A stretch of DNA of 20,790 bases from positions 1-20,790 of the forward strand of contig CAZHMB010000012.1 in the NCBI GenBank assembly GCA_964533515.1, read 5' to 3'. Positions 8,487 to 15,600 of this stretch are shown piece after piece. The notes under the pieces were generated by a model that was not told where the DNA came from, searched no databases, and was given only the letters and a program-made list of their open reading frames with translations. A program made the position numbers and the translations under genes. The stretch comes from CAZHMB01 sp964533515. GTDB lineage: Archaea; Nanobdellota; Nanobdellia; Pacearchaeales; GW2011-AR1. Position 1 is the stretch's first letter. Every line of letters begins with the position of its first letter.

Positions 8487-8570
8487 GCGAGGACACCCCC
8501 TGTTTTCCTCGCGCTCCTTCCTCGAAGCGCTGAAGGGCGATTTCCAGAAATGCCTTCTAGGGAAATCGCA
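8487..8570 (+). repeat. Hairpin element E1 of the four-copy family
   Basis: The first stem is GCGAGGA (8487-8493) with TCCTCGC (8506-8512). The middle segment CTTCCTCGAAG lies at 8517-8527 and can fold as CTTC/GAAG. The last stem is GCGATTTCC (8537-8545) with GGAAATCGC (8561-8569). Order, spacing and the AAATG segment inside the last loop match E2-E4, while the first stem differs in sequence and keeps its pairing. Plus is the orientation shared with the other copies. Both flanking genes are on minus, so in the eS1 transcript the reverse complement would be present, with the first stem touching the start codon. TATA-like AT-rich sequence at 8571-8590 could place it in the eS1 leader. Confidence 0.7.
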
Positions 8571-8595
8571 TAAATTTTATTTAATTTTTGAAGTT

Positions 8596-8916
8596 TCATT
8601 CTTGTTGTTGTTTACCTGCACGTTTATTTCTTCTTGATTTTCTGTAAAGAGATTTTTTACATTCTTTACATGAATACATTATGTTTGTTTTCTTTGTGGT
8701 TTTTGATTTTCTTTTGAAGGCCGATACTGCGGGTTTTGATCCCCAACGACCTTTGTTTCCGATTCCTCTTCCGAGTCCACGTTTTTTCGCTCGTGAAATT
8801 GAACCTCTTGTTAAGGTTCCTCTTTTATTTCCTGCGCTGACTACTTTTATTTTTTGTTCTGTCCTTTTTTTACAGAATTTGCAATATCTTTTTGTTGTCT
8901 TAGGAATTTTGACCAT
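8596..8916 (-). CDS. rpl44e: 50S ribosomal protein eL42 (L44e)
   Basis: This 106-residue, strongly basic protein matches the L44e family of the large subunit, which lies near the E site. It opens with MVKIPKTTKRYCKFCKKRTEQ, as the family does. A zinc-ribbon is formed by Cys12, Cys15, Cys83 and Cys86. The middle is rich in Gly, Lys and Arg (KRGLGRGIGNKGRWGSKP). Family members usually have 92-95 residues; this one has a longer basic tail ending in GKQQQE. A TATA box at 8938-8946, centred about 26 nt before the ATG, predicts a leaderless mRNA. The usual archaeal partner rps27e does not follow; eS1 does. Confidence 0.92.
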   Translation of the reverse strand: MVKIPKTTKRYCKFCKKRTEQKIKVVSAGNKRGTLTRGSISRAKKRGLGRGIGNKGRWGSKPAVSAFKRKSKTTKKTNIMYSCKECKKSLYRKSRRNKRAGKQQQE

Positions 8917-8936
8917 GAAAATTTATCTGTAAAAAG

Positions 8937-8948
8937 GTTTATAAAGTT
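8937..8948. promoter_or_regulatory. Bidirectional TATA box (eL42 and E2 RNA)
   Basis: The sequence gtttataaagtt gives a good TATA box on both strands. On minus it is about 26 nt from the eL42 ATG. On plus it predicts transcription from about 8967-8970, roughly 10 nt before the first stem of element E2. No protein gene lies directly downstream on plus. Confidence 0.55.
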
Positions 8949-8968
8949 TTGGTTATGTATGGTCCTCC

Positions 8969-9118
8969 AGTTAAATCAAAGGAACCCGCTGGTTCCTTGG
9001 AAACCTCCTTGAAGTGCGGGTACCCTAAAGGGCACGAGACGGCGATTTCTAAATGTCTCCTGCGAAATCGCGCGGAATATTCTGAGACTTGTAAATCTTT
9101 GGATATAGAAAGTTTTTT
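8969..9118 (+). ncRNA. Candidate structured RNA containing element E2
   Basis: The region between eL42 and the gene at 9169 has no convincing protein. It starts at the predicted transcription start for the TATA box at 8937-8948 and ends at a run of six T (9113-9118), a possible archaeal terminator. Inside it, AAGGAACC (8979-8986) pairs with GGTTCCTT (8991-8998) and GCGATTTC (9042-9049) pairs with GAAATCGC (9064-9071). CAAAG (8977-8981) could alternatively pair with CTTTG (9097-9101) and close the whole element. An extra small hairpin GTACCC/GGGCAC lies in the middle. The boundaries are inferred. Confidence 0.45.
8979..9085 (+). repeat. Hairpin element E2 of the four-copy family
   Basis: The first ~40 nt are nearly identical to E3: the stem AAGGAACC/GGTTCCTT with the same CGCT loop, then an AAAC-(T/C)TCCT-x-GAAGT segment. 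Between that and the last stem it has about 20 nt more than E3, forming another small hairpin. The last stem GCGATTTC/GAAATCGC encloses TAAATGTCTCCTGC, almost the same loop as in E4. The tail reads GAATATTC, similar to the tails of E3 and E4. Confidence 0.75.
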
Positions 9119-9168
9119 ATACTTATGGTCCTGTAGTTATCCCGGGAAAGTTTAAAGAAAACTAAAAA

Positions 9169-9525
9169 ATGGGACGAATAAAATTTAAAAAAGGACAGCA
9201 AAGAAGGTTTTTTCAGAAAGTTTTGGAGAACATTGGATGTCCTTCTCTTCGTGAACTTCGTAGACGGGGAGTGAGCGTTGAATATTCAAGTCTGAAAAAC
9301 TATTATTCTGAAGCTTTGTTTTTACCTGAAGATGTTTTTGATGAATTGTGTAAGTTAGCGAGGATAAATAAAAAGAAATTAAGATTTGAAATTCTTGGAG
9401 ATAGCTGGGGGCAAGTTATTGGAGGAAAAAAAGGGAAACGAAAAAGAGGGATTTTGAAAGGTCGTCGGAAAAAGGAGCGCCGCTCGGCGTACCCCAAATT
9501 GCGGAATTCTGGGGCAAAAAAGTGA
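9169..9525 (+). CDS. Small basic protein, putative helix-turn-helix DNA-binding
   Basis: The product has 118 residues and is very basic. Its first 90 residues form a recognisable type: an opening GRIKFKKGQQRRFFQKVLE, helical CPSLRELRRRG, YSSLKNYYSEALFLPEDVFDELCKLA, and the end motif WGQVIGGKKG at residues 80-89. I associate this layout with a domain seen in small archaeal proteins and beside LAGLIDADG homing-endonuclease domains, where it is thought to bind DNA; this is from memory. No LAGLIDADG segment is present, so nuclease activity is not expected. The last 25 residues are Arg/Lys-rich and overlap hairpin-forming DNA, so this tail may be recently acquired. The start at 9169 follows an AT-rich stretch. 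It lies between elements E2 and E3. Confidence 0.65.
   Translation: MGRIKFKKGQQRRFFQKVLENIGCPSLRELRRRGVSVEYSSLKNYYSEALFLPEDVFDELCKLARINKKKLRFEILGDSWGQVIGGKKGKRKRGILKGRRKKERRSAYPKLRNSGAKK
9484..9515. repeat. Hairpins at the 3' end of the basic-protein gene
   Basis: CCCCA (9492-9496) pairs with TGGGG (9510-9514), with an inner AATT/AATT pairing and a GCGG loop. A short GC-rich palindrome CGCCG/CGGCG overlaps just upstream (9478-9489). They lie inside the last codons of the gene at 9169. The GC-rich sequence differs from the surrounding coding DNA. Confidence 0.4.
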
Positions 9526-9529
9526 GATC

Positions 9530-9578
9530 CAAAAATTTTCTTAAAATTTTTGTCTGATACAAAACCAAGGGTTTTGTA
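9530..9578. terminator. Two tandem perfect hairpins after the basic-protein gene
   Basis: The first is CAAAAATTTT (9530-9539) with AAAATTTTTG (9543-9552) and a CTT loop. The second is TACAAAACC (9558-9566) with GGTTTTGTA (9570-9578) and an AAG loop. They start 4 nt after the TGA stop at 9523-9525. T runs in the first hairpin and the position make transcription termination or RNA-end protection plausible, but archaeal termination rests mainly on T runs. Functional role is inferred. Confidence 0.45.
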
Positions 9579-9661
9579 CACTTAGAAGATGTTCGGTGTG
9601 GCGGAAGAAATAGAGACTTGAACATATAAATGTTTAAAAATAAGATTGTGGTTGTTCTTTT

Positions 9662-10129
9662 ATGGTAGAACAAACTTCAATATTTACTCCCGGAGAATTT
9701 TATACGGTTATGGGAAGGGATCCAATAAGACATTCAGCAGAAGATATTGATCAATTTCATCCTGCGATGTATGTGCGTGATGAAAAAATTAGTCGTAGTG
9801 GTTGGCAGGGGCATGTTTTTGCTGCACTTACGAAACAGGGAGGAATTTTGTTAAGAGTGAAAGTTCCACTTTGTAGATTTGATATTGTTGGAAGGTTTGT
9901 TACTTCTCAAGGAAATTTAGATACTCCGAGCGTTATTTGTCCGCGAGATGAAAGAGCCGAAAGTGTTAATACCTTTATTGATGTTGCTTATTCTTTATGC
10001 AGGAAAAAAGGTCTGCATGTTACAGGTCGTGAGAGTGATATTTACGATTTAGCCGCACATATGCCTGAAGATGAGAGAGCGAGATTAAGATTAATGATTG
10101 ATCATTATCATAATAGGGATTCTTCTTGA
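9662..10129 (+). CDS. Hypothetical protein, 155 aa
   Basis: I do not recognise this protein. It has no membrane segment or signal peptide. The N-terminal two thirds look like a beta-rich domain (SGWQGHVFAALTKQGGILLR, VKVPLCRFDIVGRF). The C-terminal third is helical and charged (RDERAESVNTFIDVAYSLCRKKG, MPEDERARLRLMIDHYHN). There are three cysteines and no obvious metal motif. A TATA-like sequence (tttaaaaa) centred near 9637 is about 25 nt before the ATG, which supports this start and a leaderless mRNA. Codon use looks like that of neighbours. The gene lies alone between the hairpins at 9530-9578 and the intron-containing tRNA. Confidence 0.75.
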   Translation: MVEQTSIFTPGEFYTVMGRDPIRHSAEDIDQFHPAMYVRDEKISRSGWQGHVFAALTKQGGILLRVKVPLCRFDIVGRFVTSQGNLDTPSVICPRDERAESVNTFIDVAYSLCRKKGLHVTGRESDIYDLAAHMPEDERARLRLMIDHYHNRDSS

Positions 10130-10135
10130 GAAAAA

Positions 10136-10145
10136 ATTATAAAGT
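10136..10145 (+). promoter_or_regulatory. TATA box for the intron-containing tRNA
   Basis: The sequence attataaagt is centred about 27 nt before the first base of the tRNA at 10167. A run of T at 10157-10163 between them may also end transcription of the upstream gene. Confidence 0.55.
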
Positions 10146-10203
10146 CCCTTAATCTGATTTTTTAATGGTCTTGTAGTCCAATGGCTAAGACGAATCCTTG
10201 ACT

Positions 10204-10296
10204 ATGAAAGGAACCCGCTGGTTCCTTGCAAACTTCCTCGAAGTAGGAACGGCGATTCTTAATTGCCCTCGGGAGAATCGCGCATATTCATCAAAA
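10204..10296 (+). other. tRNA intron made of hairpin element E3
   Basis: The intron boundaries come from the bulge-helix-bulge motif: cleavage after the second base of each 3-nt bulge (CT|A and AA|T). Almost the entire intron is element E3. Splicing would remove the element from the mature tRNA and release a structured RNA of 93 nt. Many archaeal tRNA introns are much shorter. Confidence 0.75.
10208..10289 (+). repeat. Hairpin element E3 of the four-copy family
   Basis: The first stem is AAGGAACC (10208-10215) with GGTTCCTT (10220-10227). The middle hairpin is TTCCT (10234-10238) with AGGAA (10245-10249). The last stem is GCGATTCT (10252-10259) with AGAATCGC (10274-10281). Compared with the GCGATTTC/GAAATCGC of E2 and E4, two neighbouring base pairs have changed on both strands together. 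The tail ATATTC resembles the tails of E2 and E4. Confidence 0.75.
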
Positions 10297-10339
10297 TGGA
10301 TTAGATCACAGTTCAATTCTGTGCAGGACCATCGCAACC

Positions 10340-10347
10340 TTTAAATA
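10340..10347 (+). promoter_or_regulatory. TATA box for the 74-aa membrane protein gene
   Basis: The sequence tttaaata is centred about 26 nt before the ATG at 10369, predicting a leaderless mRNA. It begins 9 nt after the tRNA 3' end. Confidence 0.55.
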
Positions 10348-10368
10348 TTCTATTTTGTTTTCCCTGGT

Positions 10369-10593
10369 ATGGCAAATAAGAGTGTGATGTGGGTTGGATT
10401 TATAGTGTATGTTGTCTTTGGACTTTATGTTATTAACATGGCTTTTGAATATTTTAAAATTCCTGAATCTGTTTCAAGTTTCAGCGATTGGATATTTGTT
10501 ATAGCTGGTTTATTGTTAGTTTGGGGTGGAGTTAATTTCTTAAGGGTTGGTATGGGGAAAGCGAGAAGGCAAAAAGTTCAGGAGCGTCAATAA
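10369..10593 (+). CDS. Small membrane protein, two predicted helices
   Basis: The 74-residue product has two hydrophobic segments, about residues 7-26 (VGFIVYVVFGLYVINMAFEY) and 42-59 (WIFVIAGLLLVWGGVNFL), joined by a short loop. A basic tail (GKARRQKVQERQ) predicts that the C-terminus stays in the cytoplasm; both ends would then be cytoplasmic. No motif identifies a function. The start is supported by the TATA box at 10340-10347. It lies just upstream of the two large surface-protein genes, but that pair has its own promoter, so a functional link is only a possibility. Confidence 0.8.
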   Translation: MANKSVMWVGFIVYVVFGLYVINMAFEYFKIPESVSSFSDWIFVIAGLLLVWGGVNFLRVGMGKARRQKVQERQ

Positions 10594-10610
10594 AAAGTCC
10601 CTCAATAAAC

Positions 10611-10620
10611 TTTATATAAG
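10611..10620 (+). promoter_or_regulatory. TATA box for the 637-aa surface protein gene
   Basis: The sequence tttatataag is centred about 26 nt before the ATG at 10641, so it favours this start over the in-frame ATG at 10662, which has a purine-rich gaggaagg just upstream. Confidence 0.6.
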
Positions 10621-10640
10621 GTATTTTCTTAATTTCTTTA

Positions 10641-12554
10641 ATGATAAAAGAGGAAGGTTTTATGTTTAAAAATTTCAAAAAAAATAGGGTGGGGCAATTA
10701 ACAATCTTTGTAATTATAGCGATAATTCTTCTAGCTGCTGTTGGAGGTTATTTTATTTTTAGAAGCAATTTTAATCCAACAACTCTTTCGTCTGAGATGC
10801 AGCCGGTTTACGATAATTTTCTTTTATGTTTAGAAGAAGAGACAAAGACAGGGATTAATTTACTCGAGAGCCAGGGGGGTTATATTTATGTTTCTGAATT
10901 GGAATTTGAACCTGGAAGCCAGTTCAGCCCATTTTCTTCAATGCTGAATTTTTTAGGCAACCCAATTCCTTATTGGTATTATGTCTCTGGAAATAATATT
11001 CCGAAAGAACAAATTCCGTCTATGGAAAATATGGAGGAAGATTTGGAGATATTTCTCGAGGAGAGAATTGATAAATGTCGGTTTGACTCTTTTTATGAAA
11101 ACGGGTTTTCAGTAATTCAGGATGTGGAAAATATTGAATCGAGAATTGAAATTGATGATAATGTGGTTAATGTTAAAATCAATATGGGATTTGAGATTTC
11201 TCGAGGTGAAGAAACAGCTTTGGTTCGGAATCACGAGGTAATTGTTGGTTCAGATTTAGGAAAATTGTATTCGGATGCTTTGGAAATCTATGAATATGAA
11301 CAGGAAGATTTGTTCTTGGAAAATTACGCAGTCGATATTTTGAGATTGTACGCTCCTGTTGATGGTGTTGAAATTGATTGTAGTCCTTTAGTTTGGAATG
11401 CCGAGGAAGTTTTTGATGATTTAGAAGAAGCTATCGAAGCGAATACTGTTGCTTTGAGAACTCCTGGAGGAAATTATGAATTGAATACTGAATATAGCAA
11501 ATACTTTATTGTTGATGTTCCTGTAGATAGTGAAGTTAGGTTTTTGAATTCGCAGAATTGGCCGAATTCTTTTTCGGTAAGTCCAAGTCAAGGCCCAGTT
11601 TTAATGGCTGAGCCCGTTGGTAATCAGCAAGGCTTGGGAATCTTAGGGTTTTGTTATGTTCCGTATCATTTTGTTTACGATATGAAGTATCCTGTTTTAG
11701 TTCAGGTTTATGGTTATTCAGATATGGGGATGGAGATCTTTCAGTTCCCTCTTGCGGTTGTAATAGAAGGGAACGTTCCAAGAGAAGCTTTGGATGCATC
11801 TGCTGTCGGTGGAAATGCAGAGATTGAAGATTTTTGTATTTATAATAATTCTGTTGTGAGTGTGAATGTTTACGATACAAACCTAAATTCTGTCGAGGCA
11901 GATATCTATTATGAATGTTCAGGAACAAGTTGTTATATTGGAAAAACAGATTCGGTTTCTGGATTGACAACCGGTTTTCCAGATTGTGTGAACGGAAGAT
12001 TGGTTGCTGAAGCTCCAAGTTATGAAAATGGGGGGGAGATCTTCTCAAGTGTTGAAGGTGGAAGTGTTGAAATAATTTTAGAAAGAGAATATGAATTAGA
12101 TGTTAATTTGAATTTAGGAGAGGGCAATCTTAATTCAGCGACTATCAGTTTTGACAAAAATGGTTCTGGAAGTAAAGTTATATTTTATCCTGATCAAAAG
12201 ATTGTTAATTTAAGTGAAGGTCAATATGAGATAAAGGTTATGGCTTATAGAGATTCAAGTCTGAGATTGCAAGGGCAGACTTATGAGCAATGTGTTGAGG
12301 TTTCTCGTTCGGGAATTGGAAGTTTAATTGGTTTGACTAAAGAAGAATGCTATGATGTTGAGATTCCAGCGACGAATATTGAAAATGCTTTGGCTGGTGG
12401 CGGAAGCCAAAATTATTATATCCTCGAATCCGAATTACAATCAGGAAAAATAAATATCGTAGGAGAAAATTTACCGATGCCAGTAAGTCTTGAACAGCTT
12501 CAGAAAAACTATGAAATTTTTGAGGGCCAATCATTGGAGGTAAGTTTTGGATAA
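10641..12554 (+). CDS. Class III signal-peptide-like surface protein, 637 aa
   Basis: The N-terminus has basic residues, then GQLTIFVIIAIILLAAVGGYFIF at about residues 19-41. A basic stretch followed by G-Q-x-T-x-F and one hydrophobic helix is the pattern of archaeal type IV pilin-like (class III) signal peptides, cut after the glycine in pilins. The remaining ~595 residues should face outside: they are acidic, rich in Asn, Ser and Tyr, and hold at least ten scattered cysteines that could form disulfides. Residues about 396-485 (VVSVNVYDTNLNSVEADIYY, then CSGTSCYIG and FPDCVNGRLVAE) resemble a carboxypeptidase-regulatory-like Ig fold. I recall similar proteins in DPANN genomes without known function. 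The ATG at 10641 fits the TATA spacing; 10662 is an alternative. The 1819-aa secreted protein gene follows after 53 nt. Confidence 0.85.
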   Translation: MIKEEGFMFKNFKKNRVGQLTIFVIIAIILLAAVGGYFIFRSNFNPTTLSSEMQPVYDNFLLCLEEETKTGINLLESQGGYIYVSELEFEPGSQFSPFSSMLNFLGNPIPYWYYVSGNNIPKEQIPSMENMEEDLEIFLEERIDKCRFDSFYENGFSVIQDVENIESRIEIDDNVVNVKINMGFEISRGEETALVRNHEVIVGSDLGKLYSDALEIYEYEQEDLFLENYAVDILRLYAPVDGVEIDCSPLVWNAEEVFDDLEEAIEANTVALRTPGGNYELNTEYSKYFIVDVPVDSEVRFLNSQNWPNSFSVSPSQGPVLMAEPVGNQQGLGILGFCYVPYHFVYDMKYPVLVQVYGYSDMGMEIFQFPLAVVIEGNVPREALDASAVGGNAEIEDFCIYNNSVVSVNVYDTNLNSVEADIYYECSGTSCYIGKTDSVSGLTTGFPDCVNGRLVAEAPSYENGGEIFSSVEGGSVEIILEREYELDVNLNLGEGNLNSATISFDKNGSGSKVIFYPDQKIVNLSEGQYEIKVMAYRDSSLRLQGQTYEQCVEVSRSGIGSLIGLTKEECYDVEIPATNIENALAGGGSQNYYILESELQSGKINIVGENLPMPVSLEQLQKNYEIFEGQSLEVSFG

Positions 12555-12556
12555 AA

Positions 12557-12586
12557 TGAAAATCAAAGATTTTCAATCATTTAAAT
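12557..12586 (+). promoter_or_regulatory. Intergenic hairpin and TATA box before the 1819-aa gene
   Basis: TGAAAATC (12557-12564) pairs with GATTTTCA (12568-12575) around an AAA loop, 3 nt after the stop of the upstream gene. Next is atttaaat at 12579-12586, a TATA box centred about 26 nt before the ATG at 12608. A second small hairpin TTCC-AAA-GGAA follows. The downstream gene can therefore be transcribed on its own as a leaderless mRNA, in addition to any read-through. Confidence 0.55.
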
Positions 12587-12607
12587 TCCAAAGGAAATTC
12601 AAATAAA

Positions 12608-15600
12608 ATGAAAAATAGAAAGATAAACAAGTTGATGGGCTTTTTCTTAATGGGAATATTAATAGTTTCGCTTCTGCCTTTTTCACTTGTCAATATAAGT
12701 GCGACGTGGACTAGAAATTCTGCTCAGATTGATCAATATGCTTATGGGGGTTCAGGTCAGAGTTTACAGTTTGATCAGCAGACTTGTCAAGAAGGAGGAA
12801 CAGATTTTGTTTTGCAGATTGCTCCTTTTGGATGCGAGCCGAGTGTTATTAGAACAGATTTGCTTGAGGAACAGAATGTTCCTGTGTTTTGTCAGATAGC
12901 AGCGACGCAAATTAACCCTTTGATTAAAGTTGAAGCGATTGAAAGTATGAGTTTTTCAGGGGATTATCCTCAAGAAGTTTCTGGTGTTGGTTTTCATCCT
13001 GCAAGGTCTGCATTGGGAATAGAAGGGACTGGAGGAAGTTTGAATTCCCCGATCTTAGAAAATATTGGTTATGCCGTTATCGTTTTAAGACAACAAAGAA
13101 ATTCCTCTTCTTTACAAAATTGCGAATCTTCTGTTGGTGGAGATATATGTTATGTTGAAGGAAATTTAACAGCGAGGATAAGATATGATATCGGAAATGC
13201 TTATGGTGTTGGAAAATCTGAGTTTTATTTACCTACTTCGACAGATTCAGATTGGCAAGATGAATTTAATAGTTATGGTTTCTGGAATGGTAGAGGATAT
13301 TTGAAAGCAGATTATGTTGATGAAGATGGGGCAAGAATTTCTATCTATGCTGATGAGAACTTGCAAAACAAAATCGCAAGTGTTAATTTGAACAAAGGAG
13401 AAACTTCAAATCAGATTTATCTCCCAGGGTTTTATTGTCTTGCTGGCCTGAAAGTTAGATTGAATAATCTTGTTGATCCAGATACTCATGCGGTTTTGAG
13501 GGTAAATGCTGACGATGTTTTTGTAAATAAAAATGGAAAATTTGTTGACAATTTATGTACTGTTACAAAAATAGAAAAACAAGGGTTGGTTCAAAAAGTT
13601 GATGTTCGGTGTAATACTGAAGATAGAGAAGATAGAAGTTTTACTCTTGAGGTTAGGCCAAAAGTTAACTTAGATATCGGGGGAGAAAACGATTATGAAA
13701 TAGGGGAGAAGCTTCCAATTCCCGGAAAAAATATTTATTTAGGATTTATTGGTTCAAAAGGAAATTCGGGAGAGTTAGATGATTTGTATGTTCGGTTGGT
13801 TGAGTTTAATTCAGATCAAGGGGGAAATCTTTCAGAAAGTCAGCTTGAATCTATTGCGGGAATTGATAAGAAATTCAGTAGAAAAGAAGTTAAGAAAATA
13901 GAGAGGGATCAAACTATTGTGGGAATTCCGCTTACAGCGGATAAATTTTCTTTGATAAATCTTAGCGGGATTGATTGGGATGTGAAACTCATGGGTTTTG
14001 GTCAGGCGCAAAATAATTGGGATTTAGAAAGTTTTACTGAAGCTGCCGGGAGTTCAGGGGAGATTGGGGCAATGAAAACGAATTACGCCCTTGCTGTTCA
14101 GGATTACAAAAGTATAATTGATAATTATGGAAAGGAAAAAGATACTTCTAATAATGGAAATGAGTTTGGAATTGATGCTTATGAAAAGATGATCGAATTG
14201 GCGGAAAAAGTTGGTCAGAATAAAGATATGTTGGAGTTTTGTTTGGATTATAAAAAAGATTTTCCAAATTCTTATGGGAAATTTAATGGTTGTACTGAAA
14301 GTTATAAGTTTTCAAATTCAGCAGTGAATTCAAAAGTAGTTTTAATCAATGGTGGGGCAAAAAGAATTTCTCTTCAAGGAATAGAAGAACCGGATTTTGA
14401 AGATTATGGTGTGAGTATTAATGTTTTACAAGGGGGTGAATTAGTTGGAGAACCGAAGAATCTTGGAAAGGAACAAATAGGGTATATAACTGAAAGCGGG
14501 GATGTTTCCGAATTTATCCAATTAGAAAAGATTATTGATGAGGAAAATGTTAGAGTTAATGTTGCATTGCAACCGGCAGGGTCTGGTGTAACAACTTCAA
14601 CGACTTCGGCAGTTCCAAAAACTCTGAAATTGAATCAGCCCGAGAATTTTGGAAGTAAATATACTTTAGTTTTGAAAAAGATTAATCTGAAAAAAGAAGC
14701 GCATGTTTCTTTGTTGCCTAATGTTGAAAATACTTACAGCGAGGCTAGTTTTCCATTTAAAGTTGGAATCGAGAAAAGAGCAATTCAGTTGAGTCCTGAG
14801 CAAGCTTTAGATAAGATAGAAGATTTGAATGATACAATTGAGGAATGGGAAGATAAATCCGAGAAGCTTGGAGAGATTGTTCAAGGTTTGAAAGGAGCAT
14901 GTATTGCAATGCAAGGATTTTTGACATTAAAGAATTTTTTAGGAAATCTTGGGGGCGAAGGAATCGCTAGAAAAGAAGTTATGAGAAATGTTGGGGGCAT
15001 AAATGATCTTTGTCAGAGAGCGACTAAAGAAATGGGTGTTTTCCCTGATCAAGATAAAATTTATGGGGATTTAGATGAATGTCATCAAGCTCAGGACAAA
15101 TTGATTGGGGATTTAGTGAAATCAAGAGCAGAGGGCCAGAGTAAAGTTGAAGATATCTTTCAAGATATTCAAGACCGGAAGGATATTACAAGTACAAACT
15201 TTTTAGGAAAAAGAACTATCGATGATGAAAAATTATTAGAAGAAATGCTTGAAGATTCTAGAGTGATTGGTTCTTTGGATGAGTTAATTTCTGTTGGAGA
15301 AAATATAAATGTTGGGGGCAAAAACGTTTCTACTTCAATAATTATAGATGCTCTGAAAGACAAGGAAAATAAAAATTATATTGGTGTTCATGATTTGAGA
15401 GATTTGATTTTGGAAGCTGGGTATTTGAATTCAAATAATGTTGTTGAGCAAAGTATGGCTCAATCAAAGGTGAAAAGTATCCTTGGGGATTTCTGGACAG
15501 GTGTTGAAGGGCAAGTGAAAACTAATTCGTTTTCACAAGATATTACTGCATCTCAACTTAAGGGAATTGATTATACTTCGGTGGGTATTCAAGGAAAGAA

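Larger units (their letters stand above)
10167..10331 (+). tRNA. tRNA-Val(GAC) with a 93-nt intron
   Basis: Acceptor GGTCTTG (10167-10173) pairs with CAGGACC (10324-10330), with one G-U pair; A at 10331 is the discriminator, and CCA is not encoded. The D stem is GTC/GAC with an AATGGCTA loop area. The anticodon stem is AATCC (10193-10197) with GGATT (10298-10302). The T arm is CACAG/CTGTG with loop TTCAATT. A canonical bulge-helix-bulge defines the intron: TTGA (10198-10201) pairs with TCAA (10291-10294), and TGAA (10205-10208) pairs with TTCA (10287-10290), separated by 3-nt bulges. This gives intron 10204-10296 at position 37/38 and the loop TTGACTT, so anticodon GAC (Val). U at position 37 is unusual, because a purine is expected, so identity is less certain than the tRNA call. 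Confidence 0.8.

Noticed and set aside
8949..9155. 68-residue frame across element E2
   Set aside because: It runs through the hairpins of a repeat, with no family resemblance and no promoter at the right distance.
9303..9673. Minus-strand frames opposite the basic-protein gene
   Set aside because: They are antisense shadows of a lysine/arginine-rich gene and of the hairpins; no start signal is present.
10193..10302. Alternative anticodons TGA (Ser) or GAA (Phe) for the intron-containing tRNA
   Set aside because: Ser would need a long variable arm and a shifted stem. Phe needs an intron position that breaks the perfect bulge-helix-bulge.
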